Source of the DNA: Lunularia cruciata
Taxonomy: Eukaryota > Streptophyta > Marchantiopsida > Lunulariales > Lunulariaceae
Direction of reading: 5' to 3'
Length of the DNA: 64,000 bases
NCBI GenBank assembly: GCA_948567375.1
Contig: OX419756.1
Span: 11,599,001 to 11,663,000, forward strand
In this document: piece by piece, positions 1-10,872 of the stretch
Position numbering within the stretch: the stretch's first letter is position 1
Layout: each line of letters opens with the position of its first letter
Translations under genes and position numbers: made by a program
The notes under the pieces: generated by a model
What the model saw: only the letters and a program-made list of their open reading frames with translations
Told to the model about the DNA's origin: nothing
Database searches by the model: none

Positions 1-109
1 GTAACGTCCTTGTCACCATGGAAGCTTCAAACTCTTGGATGGCCATTTGTGCATTATGGAGATGCAAAAGAGGCTCGCAAGTGGCATCATGACATACCCT
101 TTTTAAGGA

Positions 110-114
110 CTTTG
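110..114. repeat. A1 target site duplication, left copy (CTTTG)
   Basis: CTTTG directly precedes the left LTR and recurs directly after the right LTR at 6678-6682. The 5-bp length is usual for Ty3/gypsy integrases. Confidence 0.93.
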
Positions 115-856
115 TGTAATACTCCGAGGACAAGAGAAGAGAGAAAACACAAATTTTACACTCAAACATTCGATGCCTCAAAGGAGTACATTCTCTTTAT
201 TATATAGGCAAAGAGGATCTCCTCCAAGGAAGCTCCACCATAGGATTAGGGACATAGATAGGTGACATGTCAGCAAGCTCCACCCTTGGATTACTTACTT
301 GGATGGGTGACATGTCTGGTCTAGGTCCTATCTGGTTGGTCAAACAAGCTTTGACCGGAGGGAATCTTTTAGGGAATCTTCCTATAGGAATCTCACAATC
401 ACGTGAGTAAGGTACCGTTGGAAAGCTCTCAATGAGACAAAGCAAGGGGGAGGGAAGGCCATCCTCTCCTCAGTTGGGGGGGGGGGGAATTTGCACATTT
501 TGAGGCCTAATTCATCCGTTTAGGCCTCCAAAATTGCCTTCAAAGATTTCAGGCATATTTTGGTTCCTACTCTATAAGTAGAAGTCCCCTTTTGGTGATA
601 CCTCTTTCTGATCTGTTTAGTCCATCATGTGTAACATCCTTCCAGATGTTACCAAACCAATTCTCACCTTTAAATCATATGTCTAGCTAGTGATTCTAAG
701 GTTCTCAAGTCTATTTTGGTTTCTGCCCTATTAGTAGAAGTACTCTTTTGGTGATACTTCTATCTAATAAATTTTGACCATCATGTATAACATCATTCTA
801 GATGTTACCAAACCAAATTTCACATCTAGATCATATGGCCAACTCTTGGTATTACA
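115..856 (-). repeat. A1 3' LTR
   Basis: 742 bp starting TGTAATAC and ending GTATTACA on the plus strand. It aligns by eye with 5985-6677. It holds a 12-base G run (476-487) where the partner LTR has five G, and a segment of about 50 bp (near 262-311) that is missing from the partner. That segment lies between two copies of GGTGACATGTC. Confidence 0.95.
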
Positions 857-874
857 GACCTCCCTCCTTTTAAG
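857..874 (-). promoter_or_regulatory. A1 polypurine tract
   Basis: The minus strand reads AAAAGGAGGGAGGTC directly before the 3' LTR. It is the RNase H-resistant primer for plus-strand synthesis. The same tract flanks the A2 LTR at 17,941. Confidence 0.88.
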
Positions 875-1441
875 ACGCAACGTCCTCGTTGTGCAATTGT
901 TGCTCAAATGCTTGCACCAACACCGGTGCATGTGCCAAATTGGCAGCGGGCTCCCTGGTTGCTTCATAGAGGGGGTTACCTTTCCATTGTTCTAGATATT
1001 CCACCCGCGGATGGCGAGTACCACGCATGCGCTTTGGAGAATCCACTCCACTTCATATTCCTCTGTGCCATCAATGAGTGTCGGACAAGGTCAAATGTCT
1101 TGTGTGGAATGACCCTGGCCTGATTGGGGAGAATATCTACGTAGTAGGGAGACATGGAACGCTGGATGGATCTTCATGTGTGGTGGTAGCTCAAGGTGAT
1201 AGGCCATAGCACCGATGCAACAAAGAATCAAGAAAGGCCCAATAAAACGAGGTCTGAGCTTACGAGGTCCAACTAATGTGAGGTTGGTTGTCGATAGCCA
1301 TACTTGATCCCCCAACATTGAACTCCATGTGCCTACGGTGTGAATCAACATACTACTTCTGTCAATTTTGTGCAATCTGTAACCTGTGCTTGGCGCTCTC
1401 CACACCTTGTTGGATTCTAAAAACAAATGTGTTGACTGCAT
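872..1441 (-). pseudogene. A1 integrase C-terminus and chromodomain
   Basis: The C-terminal GPY/F-type module ('RFIGPF', 'HPAFHVSLLRRY') is open at 1091-1441. After frame changes, a chromodomain-like segment follows at about 950-1065 ('YEVEWIL' and, in another frame, 'VEYLEQWKGNPLYEAT'), and the protein ends just before the polypurine tract. Chromodomains target integration to histone-marked chromatin. Their presence places A1 and A2 among chromoviruses. Confidence 0.82.
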
Positions 1442-2786
1442 CGACCTTGGTAGTCACGGGACGGATCTTCATCAAGCTAGAAGGTGGGAAGGGATGCTCA
1501 CTATACATGAGGAAGAACGGAGTGACCAAGGTGGATGCATTTACTAAATTGGTGTTAGCAAATTCCACCAACGGGAGTAGGGTGTCCCACCTCTCTTGCT
1601 CTTCTAAGGTGAAGCCGCGTAACATGTCTTCAATCGTGCAATTAGCCCGCTTTGTTTGGCCATCTGTTTGTCGGTGGTAAGTTGTGGACATGGCCAACTT
1701 GGTTTTGAAGAAACCAAAGAGTGTTTGCCAAAACAAACTGGTGAATTGGGTGCCTCTATCGGTAATGAGTACTCTAGACAAGCCATGGTGAGCAAAGATT
1801 GCATCTAAGTATAATTGAGCTAGTTGTGGTGCGGTCACCTCCTTGGTGGTAGGGCGTACATGAATCATTTTGTTGAGCCGGTCCACAAAGACCACGATGG
1901 AGTCAAACCTTGAAGTGGTCTTGGGTAATCCACAGACACGATCCATACTCACTTGTTCCCAACGTTGGGTACGCGTAGGGGGAGGTTGAAGGAGCCATAC
2001 AGGAGCTTGATTAGAAGCTTTGTTTTGTTGACACAATAGGCAGCTCTGCACGTAGTCCATCATGTTGTTGCTCATCTTGGGCCAATAGTAATGGCGCTTG
2101 ACTGCATCCAAGGTCTTGTCTACTCCAACATGAGCTACAATGGCCAAATCATGACATTCCGCTAGAATGGTGGTGCGTAATTCTGGGACATTTGTGATCC
2201 ATAATCTGCCACCCCAAAAGGTGAGTCCTTGGGTGCTGGTGACATCTTTGGATGATTGCGCTTCTACAATCTGTGGATCAGTTTTTGTAGCAGCCAAAAT
2301 CTCTGACCAAAATTCAGGGTTAATCTTAACCTCTGCCACCAAGTTGTTTGCCATTGGCATGCAGAGGAATGCATCTGCAAGTTGCTTCTTACCTTCCACG
2401 TAGGTGATTGTCATGTTGAAGCGTTGTTGCCACTCTGCCCACCAAATTTGGCAACGAGATAGATCCTTCTGCGTCTTGAGGTAGACTAGAGGTTTGTGGT
2501 CTGTCTCTACTACAAATGCCTTCTTGCCCAGATAGTGCTTCCAATGCTTGGTTGCTAGAACGATGGCCAGCTCTTCTTGTTTTGTAGTGTGGTAGTTGCG
2601 CTCTACCGGTAATAAATTTCGAGAGAAATATGCAATTGGATGCCATCCGTCATGCCACTCTTGTTGTAGGATTGCTCCTATTGCAACGCTTGATGCATCT
2701 ATAGCCAACTTGATTGGACATTTTGGGTCATACCACTTCAAGATTGGTGCATGTAGCAAGGCGGCCTTTAATTCTTGAAAGGTCAA
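1362..2786 (-). pseudogene. A1 RNase H and integrase core
   Basis: The longest open stretch of A1 (474 codons). The N-terminal part is RNase H ('LAIDASSVAIGAILQQ', 'TDHKPL'). Next come the His-His-Cys-Cys zinc domain of integrase ('HVGVDKTLDAVKRHYYWP', 'CLLCQQ') and the integrase core, with its second Asp in 'LITDRGTQF'. The position of the catalytic Glu, in 'QTDGQTKRANC', is Lys, where Glu is expected after the Thr. Integration activity from this copy is therefore not expected. Confidence 0.92.
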
Positions 2787-2836
2787 CTCTTGTGCAGTTC
2801 TCCATGTCCACTTCTTCCCCTTGCTAAGTAGTGCCG

Positions 2837-3520
2837 TTAAAGGCTATGCAACCTTAGAGAAGTCCTTGACAAACTACGATAGAATCCCATCAACCCCAAG
2901 AAGTTCTTAAGTTGAGTTTGATCTTCTGGGGCACTCCATTTTTGAATGACCTCTATTTTATATGTCAATACTTGAATGCTCTCTACACTTACTCTATGCC
3001 CCAAGTAGTCTACTTTAGACTTGCTAAACTCACACTTTGAGATTTTGGCATACAATTAATTTTGTCTTAGAATCCGGAGGACCTCTCGTAGATGTTGTTT
3101 GTGTTTTGTCATCATGCTACTACATACTAAGATATCATCCAAGAAGACGATAATAGACTTATCCAAGTATAGACAAAATATGTCATTCATTAGACTCATG
3201 AAAGTGGCGGGTGCATTGGTGAGGCCAAAAGGCATCACAAGATACTCAAAGTGGCCATACTTGGTTCAAAAGGCAGTTTTGTACACATCTTCCTCTGCAA
3301 TTTGAATTTGATTGTAACCGCTCCACAAGTCCAATTTGGTGAAGTATCTTGCTCCATGGAGTTGATCAAACATGTCATCCATGCAAGGTAAGGGGTATTT
3401 GTTCTTCACCGTTTGTTGATTGAGACCTTGATAGTCAATGCACATGCCCATTGTACCATCCTTCTTCTTCACAAACAAGAGAGGGGCCCTATATGGTGAT
3501 ACGCTAGGTTGGATGAACCC
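2837..3520 (-). pseudogene. A1 reverse transcriptase
   Basis: The RT palm is recognisable in pieces. 3266-3478 carries '[17 protein letters not shown]' and '[13 protein letters not shown]'. 3056-3238 carries '[12 protein letters not shown]' and the catalytic FLDDIL box. 2837-3055 carries the thumb ('YLGHRV', 'KNFLGLMGFYR'). Stops at the fragment boundaries interrupt the frame. The catalytic Asp pair is still present. Confidence 0.92.
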
Positions 3521-3589
3521 TTTCTATAGCATTGCCTCAATTTGAGTCTTACACTCCTCTAACTCATGAGGTAATAGGCAATATGGGGC

Positions 3590-4198
3590 CTAACAAGGAG
3601 GTGTCTTCTCCGGGAGTGTCTCTATTTTGTGATCTACTCGCCTTTTTGGTGGTAATCCTGAGGGTAGATCATCAGGAAAGACATCTTGAAACTCATTCAC
3701 CACATCCTTCAATTTCTCAAGAATTTGTCCATTGATTTGTGCACTCTGGACTTCTCTTATTAGACCCATAAAACATCTATCGGTCTTACATACAGTTGCC
3801 ATCCCTACAACATATAGAGGCAGTTTCTGCCTGTGTGATTTTTCTTTAACCCCAAAGATTGACCATTGGTGGGTTCTCACTACTTTCTTCCTCCAATCCA
3901 CCATAAGGTTGTACTGCTCCATCCATGGCATGCTTAAAATTGCATCATAACGAGCTAACTGTATCACTTGCCACTCAATTGCTTCTTGATATTCTCCTAC
4001 AAAGAGGGTTACCCGTCTAGGTAATGATTCAATCCTCTCTATTTGCCCGTTTGGTAACTCTACTTCTTCACTCCCATCTCTCTCTAGATCCATTCCCAAT
4101 CTTATTGCAATAGAGCGAGACAAGAAATTCTTTGTTGCTCTCGGATCTATTAATACTCTCACTTGATTACCTTCTAGGATTCCATTCACGACAATCAA
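3590..4198 (-). pseudogene. A1 aspartic protease and start of RT linker
   Basis: A retropepsin-type protease that would cleave the polyprotein. The active-site region reads LIDPRATKNF, where family members have Asp-Ser-Gly-Ala. The catalytic Asp remains but the next two residues are changed, so this copy is probably dead. The C-terminal part contains 'EFQDVFPDDLPSGLPPKR', the conserved linker that leads into the RT of chromoviruses. The homologous segment of A2 is the site of an inverted solo LTR insertion. Confidence 0.88.
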
Positions 4199-4389
4199 TT
4201 ATGAGGTTGCCTTTTGGGGTCTTTGCGCATTATTCTTCTTCCTTCCCTTGCTTCTTTGCTTCCTTATTGAGCCAGTAAGGCCGTGAGGTACATTTATTGG
4301 CGATCTTCATTTTCCGAAGTGATTTCCACTTCCTCCTCTTCAATGCACCTCTCCATGTTGTTCAAAGATTGCCTGTATAAAGGCGGAGG

Positions 4390-5313
4390 GCCTCTAAGGA
4401 AACAAGTGCGACAATTGGTAGATATGTGCCTAATATGGCCACAATTGTAACAACAGCGTTGTTCTCTTCAAGTCTCTTCTCCTCGTGGGACTCCATCTCT
4501 TTGTTCTTCTACGCGTCCCCGCTCCCCTTGATGCGGTCGTGCTCCTCGATCCCAAAATTGAAGGTTGCCCAATTCTATCGGTACTGGTCCACCCATGTGT
4601 GGCATTTCTGCTTGATAATGTTGAGGTGGAACTACTCCTTCACCTCCACCTAATGCTTCTACTATTCTTTGCGCACAAGCAATGGCTTCAAATATTGTGC
4701 GAGGATTTTGCACCATGACTTCTTGGCAAATCCGCTCTTTCAACCCTCGTTTGAAATTGTCGAGAGCCTCTGCTGGACTCATGTCGGTAATTGCGACTTG
4801 TAGATCCAGAAATGCATCTACATACTCTTTCACACTATTCTTCTGTCTCAATCCCCATAGTCGGGTTCGAGCCATCTGCACAGAATCCACCGATTGGAAA
4901 TTGTTTGGTAGTCCTTCTTGCATTGCTGTCCATGTGACCTCCTTTCTCTCTACCAGCATGGATTGTTCCCAAGCATCATACCATGTGAGGGCTTTATTGG
5001 TCAAGTACCCACATGCGAACAAGCCTACAACATGCTTTGTGATCTCTGTTGAGAACAATCGGAAATATCAATTCATTCTCAAGATCCAATTTTCCACTGC
5101 TCCCATCGTACACTACCCCTTGTAAGGCTTGATGTTGCAGGTCTTCTTCATCTGGAGTAGCAATGTGGCTTCATTGTTGATAGGGTTTGTAGGCACGGCT
5201 GCCTCTCTAAGTACTTTAGTCGTAGGTATTGGGTTTTGAGACGGCTCTTCTTCTTGCATGGCTTGATCGTTCCTCAAGATTAGCACTTGACTTTGTAATG
5301 TCTCCATGGTCAT
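4390..5313 (-). pseudogene. A1 gag with CCHC zinc knuckle (broken)
   Basis: Remnant of the structural protein that packages element RNA. The stretch 4468-5058 encodes a typical gypsy gag segment, with the pattern around 'LRQKNSVKEYVDAFLDLQ' and 'ALDNFKRGLKERI'. An in-frame TGA (4468-4470) separates it from a Cys-X2-Cys-X4-His-X4-Cys knuckle at 4411-4452. The N-terminal part continues at 5113-5313 after a shift. The part between the PBS and 5313 is leader. Several nonsense changes mean no full gag can be made. Confidence 0.88.
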
Positions 5314-5971
5314 CTTGATCTCTCAAAATTCATTCAACATCCCTTGCATTCCTTGCACCAGCTCTTGCAGTTGTGGATCCATGGTTCCTGCAACACTCAA
5401 TTGCTAATGTCTACTTCAATACAGAGTCAATATAATCACTCTGGAAGGCGCACGAACTATCAGAACTACCATTGGGACCTCAAAAGCTATCACTCGTTGA
5501 TAATACTCCTCACCAAAATTCCTAACCACAAAATCTCTAAACATCACTTTTGGCCTCACTACATAATGGATTTCTACTTGAGTGTTGAAAGGGAGAAGAT
5601 TTGGGACATTCATATCCATATTATCATAATAGAATGTAGATTGTCAAATCCCACTCTCTGTCATATATCACCACAAGTAGAATCACCGGGTTCGGTGAGT
5701 TCATCACTCTGTCCATGAATTCCGCACCAAAGTGATAAATTAGCGATACCCTCATTTGCTCACGTTAGATGTACATAACCTTGATGTGGAATGGGTTTGA
5801 GAATGGAAAGCTAGGTGCGGGAATTGTCCTCCCGGTGCATCCATCCCATCCGCTTTCTCAAGTCCTTCCTAAGTCTAGCAATTACTCTATGTTCTCCACC
5901 TCAAATTACTCAGTTTCAGTAGTTTGTGCTATTCCAAGAGGGGTGATCCACTCTCTTGGACTAGAACACTT

Positions 5972-5983
5972 GCTCTGATACCA
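5972..5983 (-). promoter_or_regulatory. A1 primer binding site (initiator-Met tRNA type)
   Basis: The minus strand reads TGGTATCAGAGC one base inside the 5' LTR. This is the standard plant PBS complementary to the 3' end of initiator-methionine tRNA, and it primes minus-strand cDNA synthesis. Confidence 0.95.
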
Positions 5984-5984
5984 T

Positions 5985-6677
5985 TGTAATACTCTGAGGA
6001 CAAGAGAAGAGAGAAAACACAGATTGCACACTCAAACATTCGATGCCTCAAAGGAGCACCTTCTCTTTATTATATAGGCAAAGAGTATCTCCTCCAAGGA
6101 AGCTCCACCATAGGATTAGGGACATAGATAGGTGACATGTCTGGTCTAGGTCCTATCTGGTTGGTCAAATAAGCTTTGACCGGACGGAATCTTTTAGGGA
6201 ATCTTCCTGTAGGAATCTCAGAATCACGTGAGTAAGGTACCATTGGAAAGCTCTCAATGAGACAAAGCAAGGGGGAGGGAAGGCCAACCTTTCCTCTATT
6301 GGGGGAGAATTTGCACATTTTTGAGGCCTAATTCATCCGTTTAGGCCTCCAAAATTGCCTTCAAAGATTTTAGGCATATTTTGGTTCCTACTCTATTAGT
6401 AGAAGTCCCCTTTTGGTGATACCTCTTTCTGATCTGTTTAGTCCATCACGTGTAACATCCTTCCAGATGTTACCAAACCAATTCTCACCTTTAAATCATA
6501 TGTCTAGCTATTGGTTCTAAGGTTCTCAAGTCTATTTTGGTTTCTGCACTATTAGTAGAAGTGCTCTTTTGGTGATACTTCTATCTGATCTATTTTTACC
6601 ATCATGTATAATATCATTCTAGATGTTACCAAACCAAATTGCACATCTAGATCATATGGCTAACTCTTGGTATTACA
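5985..6677 (-). repeat. A1 5' LTR
   Basis: 693 bp with the same ends as the left LTR. It is shorter because one of two GGTGACATGTC repeats and the DNA between them is missing, as expected from a repeat-mediated deletion after insertion. On the minus strand this is the promoter-bearing 5' LTR, because the PBS lies directly inside it. Confidence 0.95.
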
Positions 6678-6682
6678 CTTTG
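6678..6682. repeat. A1 target site duplication, right copy (CTTTG)
   Basis: This matches 110-114 exactly. It shows that both ends of A1 belong to a single insertion event. Confidence 0.93.
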
Positions 6683-7080
6683 TAGTCAATATGTTGTTGG
6701 CTGTCCCATTAAATATGGTGATGTGCAAGGATATGATCAACTTCACACTCCTCATGATCATTGAGAGTGATAGGAAGAGGAGGGGGTTGAAAAAAATTGG
6801 AAAAAGGAAGAAAGATAAGAAACAAAGAGTTTTAACTTAAAAAGATCCGTGGATTGCTTTTGATGATTTTGAGCAACAAGGAGATGAGATTTGGCTTGTT
6901 GTAGGATGTGTGATATTGTGTTTAAGAAGGTGGAAGTATATGGAACTTGAGATGGAGGAGGAGTAAGAAAGAAATCTAGAACAAGTGGCTCTTGGCCAAA
7001 ATTAAGGAAGAAGAGAGAGAATCTGGTGCTTACTTGCTTGGAGTTATTTTAGGCAAACATAGCAGTTGCAAGGCATTCAT
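6683..7080. other. Unclassified flank between A1 and an older gypsy remnant
   Basis: AT-rich, with purine-rich stretches on the plus strand. It has no long ORF and no similarity that I recognise to the flanking elements. Together with 1-109 it is the sequence into which A1 inserted. Confidence 0.5.
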
Positions 7081-7081
7081 C

Positions 7082-7620
7082 TCAATTATGGTGAATGTTG
7101 ACAAAGGGAAAAAAAATATCCTCCAAGGTACAATTTGCATGTTTGGTTTGCCCATCAGTTTGAGGATGGTAGGCCATGAACAAAATAAACTTGGTGTTGA
7201 GTAGCTTCAAGAATGTTTCCCAAAATTTATCAATGAATTGAGGATCATGATTGAAGATGAGTACATGAGGCATTCCATGATGCTTGAAGACATTGCTGAA
7301 GTAGATTTGGGCCAATGCTGGAGCATCCATTGTATCAAAGGTTGGTGCCAAATGGATTTGCTTACTAAGCTTATCAACAAACATCATGATTGTTGTATGA
7401 CCTAGCTTTGTCCTTGGCAAGGATGTGATGAGATCTAAGCTCATGTGGTCTTATCAAGAAAATAGGATGGGAAGTGGTTGGAGTAATCCATATGGTTTTG
7501 GTTGCTAGCTTTGTTGCATTGGCAACTCTCACAAGATCAAACAAAGGCTTGAACTTCACGTGCCATTTTTGGTCATCACCAATGTCATTGGAGGGTACTC
7601 AAGCTCTTGTCTACTCTCAT
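7082..7620 (-). pseudogene. Old gypsy remnant: integrase
   Basis: The minus-strand reading at 7082-7444 matches an integrase core: 'MSLDLITSLPRTKLGHTTI', 'DKLSKQIHLAP', 'HHGMPHVLI' and 'AYHPQTDGQTKHANC'. It is related to A1 but clearly separate, because many positions differ and the second catalytic Asp motif has become 'IFNHDPQF'. The zinc domain upstream is scattered over 7460-7620. No LTR was found for this remnant. Confidence 0.8.
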
Positions 7621-8054
7621 GTGTCCTGCAATTGGTAAATCATGTGCCTCTTGAAGTCATGCCCAACATAGATCACCTATAGTTAGAATGTAGATATGAT
7701 TCTTAGAACATAGAAGTCCATTTTCAAGTGAAGAGATCTTGTACTCCTTGTCATATGCTGCAAGATGACCTTGTAACAATTGAAGGAAGAGATCTTATAA
7801 CAAAACGGTTCTAAACTTGATGTGGGCTTTTGTGTCAATTGACACTATTGTAATTGTTGCGTGATGAGAGATTAAAGAAGAGTTCAAATCTGGTCATCAT
7901 GATAGGATATCAGGGATGACAGAATTTTCTAAGCTTGTGCTCAAGCTTCATGTCAAACAATTTGTAGTTGTTCCTTCCCTATATGATGTCAATTCTTCAT
8001 GTGCTCCAAATGTAATGTATGCAACAAAGGTTTGTGATCAAGTCTTACAATCAC

Positions 8055-9060
8055 TTATTTCCTCAAGAGATAATACTTCCATACCTTGGTGGCATATATC
8101 ATTGATATTTGTTCTTGATCCCAAACAAAGTAATTCCTTTCTATGGTGTTTAGTTCATGAGACTTAAAATTAATGGAATGTACCCAATTTGGAAATTCTT
8201 GTTGTAAAACCGCTCCAATGGTAAAGTTAGAAGCATCAAAATCAATCACACAAGGTAATTGAGGATCATATGATTGAAAGATGGGTTGTGAGAACACCAT
8301 ATGTTTCAGTTTCTTGAATGCTTCCTTGTGCTTGGTTTTCCATTAAAAGTTTGAGGCTTCTCCTAAGAGATTGATTAATAATAATGTCATATGAGCATAA
8401 TAGTGGATAAACCATCAATAAAAACTTACCATTCCATTAAATACCCACACTTTTGTGGTATCTTTTGGAGTAGGCCAATCAATAATGACCTTGATTTTCT
8501 CTTCTTCCATCTTGATCTCCCTTTGATGAGACCTTATGACCCAAGAAGATAACTTATTGTTGACAAAATGTACACTTTGATTTCTTATAGTAAAACTTCC
8601 ATTGATGTAGTCATCTTAGGACTTTTTGTACATGATTCATGTATTTCTCTTCCATTTTGTTATAGATTAAAATGTCATCTAAGAACACCATCATGTACCA
8701 ATCCAAAAACCCATTCAATACTTGATTCATTTGATCCATGAAGACTATTGGAGCATTAATGAGCCCAAAAGGTAGAACTCTCCATTCAAAATGCCCATAC
8801 CTTGTGCAAAAGGTAATCTTCTACACATCTTCCCTATCAATGGGAATTTGCCAATAGTCACTTTGAAGATCCAACTTGGAGAAGTATTGTGCTCCACTCA
8901 ATTAATCTAACAAGTCATCAAATCAATGCGAAGGATATGAATTCTTCATAGTTGTTTATTGAGGACATGGTAGTCAATCTAAATGCAAAGTCCTCCTTCC
9001 TTCTTTGGGACAAATAGTACCGATGCTCCCCAAGGATATGTACTATGTCTTATGAAATAC
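8055..9060 (-). pseudogene. Old gypsy remnant: RT and RNase H
   Basis: 8055-8300 encodes the start of RNase H ('VIDFDASNFTIGAVLQQEF'). Translating about 8640-8800 on the minus strand gives the RT motifs 'LPFGLINAPIVFMDQM' and 'VFLDDILIY', so the catalytic Asp pair survives while the surrounding frame is broken. It stands in the correct order with the integrase at 7082 and the protease at 9500. Confidence 0.82.
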
Positions 9061-9489
9061 TTCTATAACAACTTTATCCATGGTGTTTGAAGCTCTTCCA
9101 ACTCCTTTAGTGAGAGCCAATAGATTGGTCCACTCACAACAGTTATTCTTGACAATAACTCTATCTTGAAGGGCATACAACAATTGGAGTGTAACCCCTT
9201 TGGTAGATCATCCAAAAACACATATGCAAACTCCTAAAATATTTGATTAACCATTGCTTCATGAGGCTTTGTCCATTATCAGATTCTCCATGCACAATTT
9301 TTTTGATTCACATTGTAGTAGTAGAAACATCTTCTTCTAAAGCTTGCTCTATGGTTGCTTTATTGATAAACTTCCCATCTTTGGATTGATTATTCTTAGG
9401 TGTTTTACTCAAAGGTGCAAAACAATCTAAGTGAAAATTCTTAATTTGGTATTATACTTGAATTTTTTGTTAAGTCCAACCAAATTGAA

Positions 9490-9780
9490 CCTTATCATGT
9501 TCAAGGCAAAGGTAGACCTAAAATGACATCATAGTGTAGACGCTTTACTATAAACCTCATACACTCCAAATACTCATTCCTAATTTTGAATGTAACAACA
9601 TGTGAGGAAGGGAATGCATAACTCTTTCTACCATCCGCCATCATCAATCTACTTCCACATATTGGTTTATTAGAAATATATAATTCCTTTGTTAATTGCA
9701 TGGACATGTAATTCTCTAAAATTCTAGAATCAACCAAAATCTTACAATCACACCAATTATCATACCTTGCAAGTGAAGCA
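9490..9780 (-). pseudogene. Old gypsy remnant: protease region
   Basis: The fragment 9501-9737 has the downstream half of a retropepsin domain, ending in 'YDVILGLPLP', the conserved Gly-Leu-Pro close. The active-site Asp lies in the short upstream part ('KILVDSRILENYM', near 9720-9760), where the Gly of Asp-Ser-Gly is Arg. Confidence 0.72.
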
Positions 9781-10079
9781 AACTTGCATAAGTTGAGCTT
9801 TCAATCATATTAAAACTAATCAAGCTAATCAAACTAATCAATCTTATGAGGATTTTTATCTCCTTAATTACTGTGCTCCATGAACTCCATTTGGGCAATT
9901 TGTCAAGGTCATCCATTCTTGAGTGGCCATTCAACAATGTGATGTCCAACTTGAAGATAATAAAAATACCACCATTGCATCACAATCTCTCCCTATTTAA
10001 AGTGCCAAATGGTTTTTGATGGATGACATCAACTCCATGAATGTTGGCTCCTCCACCCATGTGTAGTGTTTTGGTAGCT

Positions 10080-10700
10080 TCTATGAAAGTCAAGGTTGAG
10101 ACCAAGTTGTGACAACCAAGGAATCAAAGCGCTCAACCAATTGCATGGCTTCCTCTAAATGTTTGGGCTCCTACATGGTCACGTTCAATTTGGTGTGTGA
10201 CTTCAAGCCTCTCACAAATTGATCTAGAGCTTCACCTTCTAGTATATCTAGAATTTGCATTATGGTGTTCTGGAATTGAGTGATGTAACTTCTTTCAAAA
10301 TAAATCTACTTCAATTTAGCTAATCTATCTTATGTTGCTCATTTATAGCTTGGAATCTTTCAATTATTCTCATGTTGAAATTATTACAAAATTCAGCTTG
10401 TTCTAGTCAAAATTACCACCACAGTTTTGCTACTCTATCCATTTGCCTTGAATCTATCTCTATTCATCTTGAAGAATTGTAGCTTCAAAATAACGTTTGC
10501 ATTCAAAGATAAAATTCTACATTGCACTTGGGAGATTCTTGCTTTAAAATACCTTGGGCTTTAAAAATTGGATTTGCTCTTCTCCTTCTCAAAATTGTGC
10601 TTTCTCTACATGTTCTTGTCATTGATGGTCTCTTTCTTCTAACAATTGAGTAAGGTGTTCAATTTTTTATTCCATAGCAATGATAAATATGTGCATCATT
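10080..10700 (-). pseudogene. Old gypsy remnant: gag tail
   Basis: Minus-strand translation around 10,090-10,260 gives 'GEALDQFVRGLKSHTKLNV' followed after a stop by 'EPKHLEEAMQLVERF'. This is the end of a gypsy gag capsid region. Beyond 10,300 the frame dissolves. No PBS or LTR could be recognised to the right, so the 5' end of this element is unknown. Confidence 0.72.
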
Positions 10701-10872
10701 GCCATAGTTATTACTCTATCAAACTACCTACAATGATCTAAGTTAACATATAGATGCAACATTTCCATTTCTCTTTATAAGTTACATTCAAAAATATCAA
10801 TGGTTAGTCAAACATAGTGATTGCATTCAAAAAATTTACCAAAAGTGTGAGATGATGCTTGGGTAGTATGTG

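Larger units (their letters stand above)
115..6677 (-). mobile_element. A1: complete but mutated Ty3/gypsy chromovirus
   Basis: An LTR retrotransposon read on the minus strand. All structural landmarks are visible: two LTRs with TG...CA ends, a PBS matching the initiator-Met tRNA, a polypurine tract, and the 5-bp target duplication CTTTG at 110-114 and 6678-6682. Domain order on the minus strand is gag (zinc knuckle), aspartic protease, reverse transcriptase, RNase H, integrase, chromodomain, which is the plant chromovirus order. The reading frame is broken by stops and shifts, and two catalytic motifs are altered (protease Asp-Ser-Gly became Asp-Pro-Arg; the integrase catalytic Glu became Lys). 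It is therefore a non-autonomous fossil that could move only with proteins from elsewhere. The 1-109 and 6683-7080 flanks do not resemble the element. I did not recognise them. Confidence 0.95.

Noticed and set aside
10-207. ORF at the left edge as a gene start
   Set aside because: It runs into the A1 LTR from 115 on. The 35 codons before that show no recognised motif.
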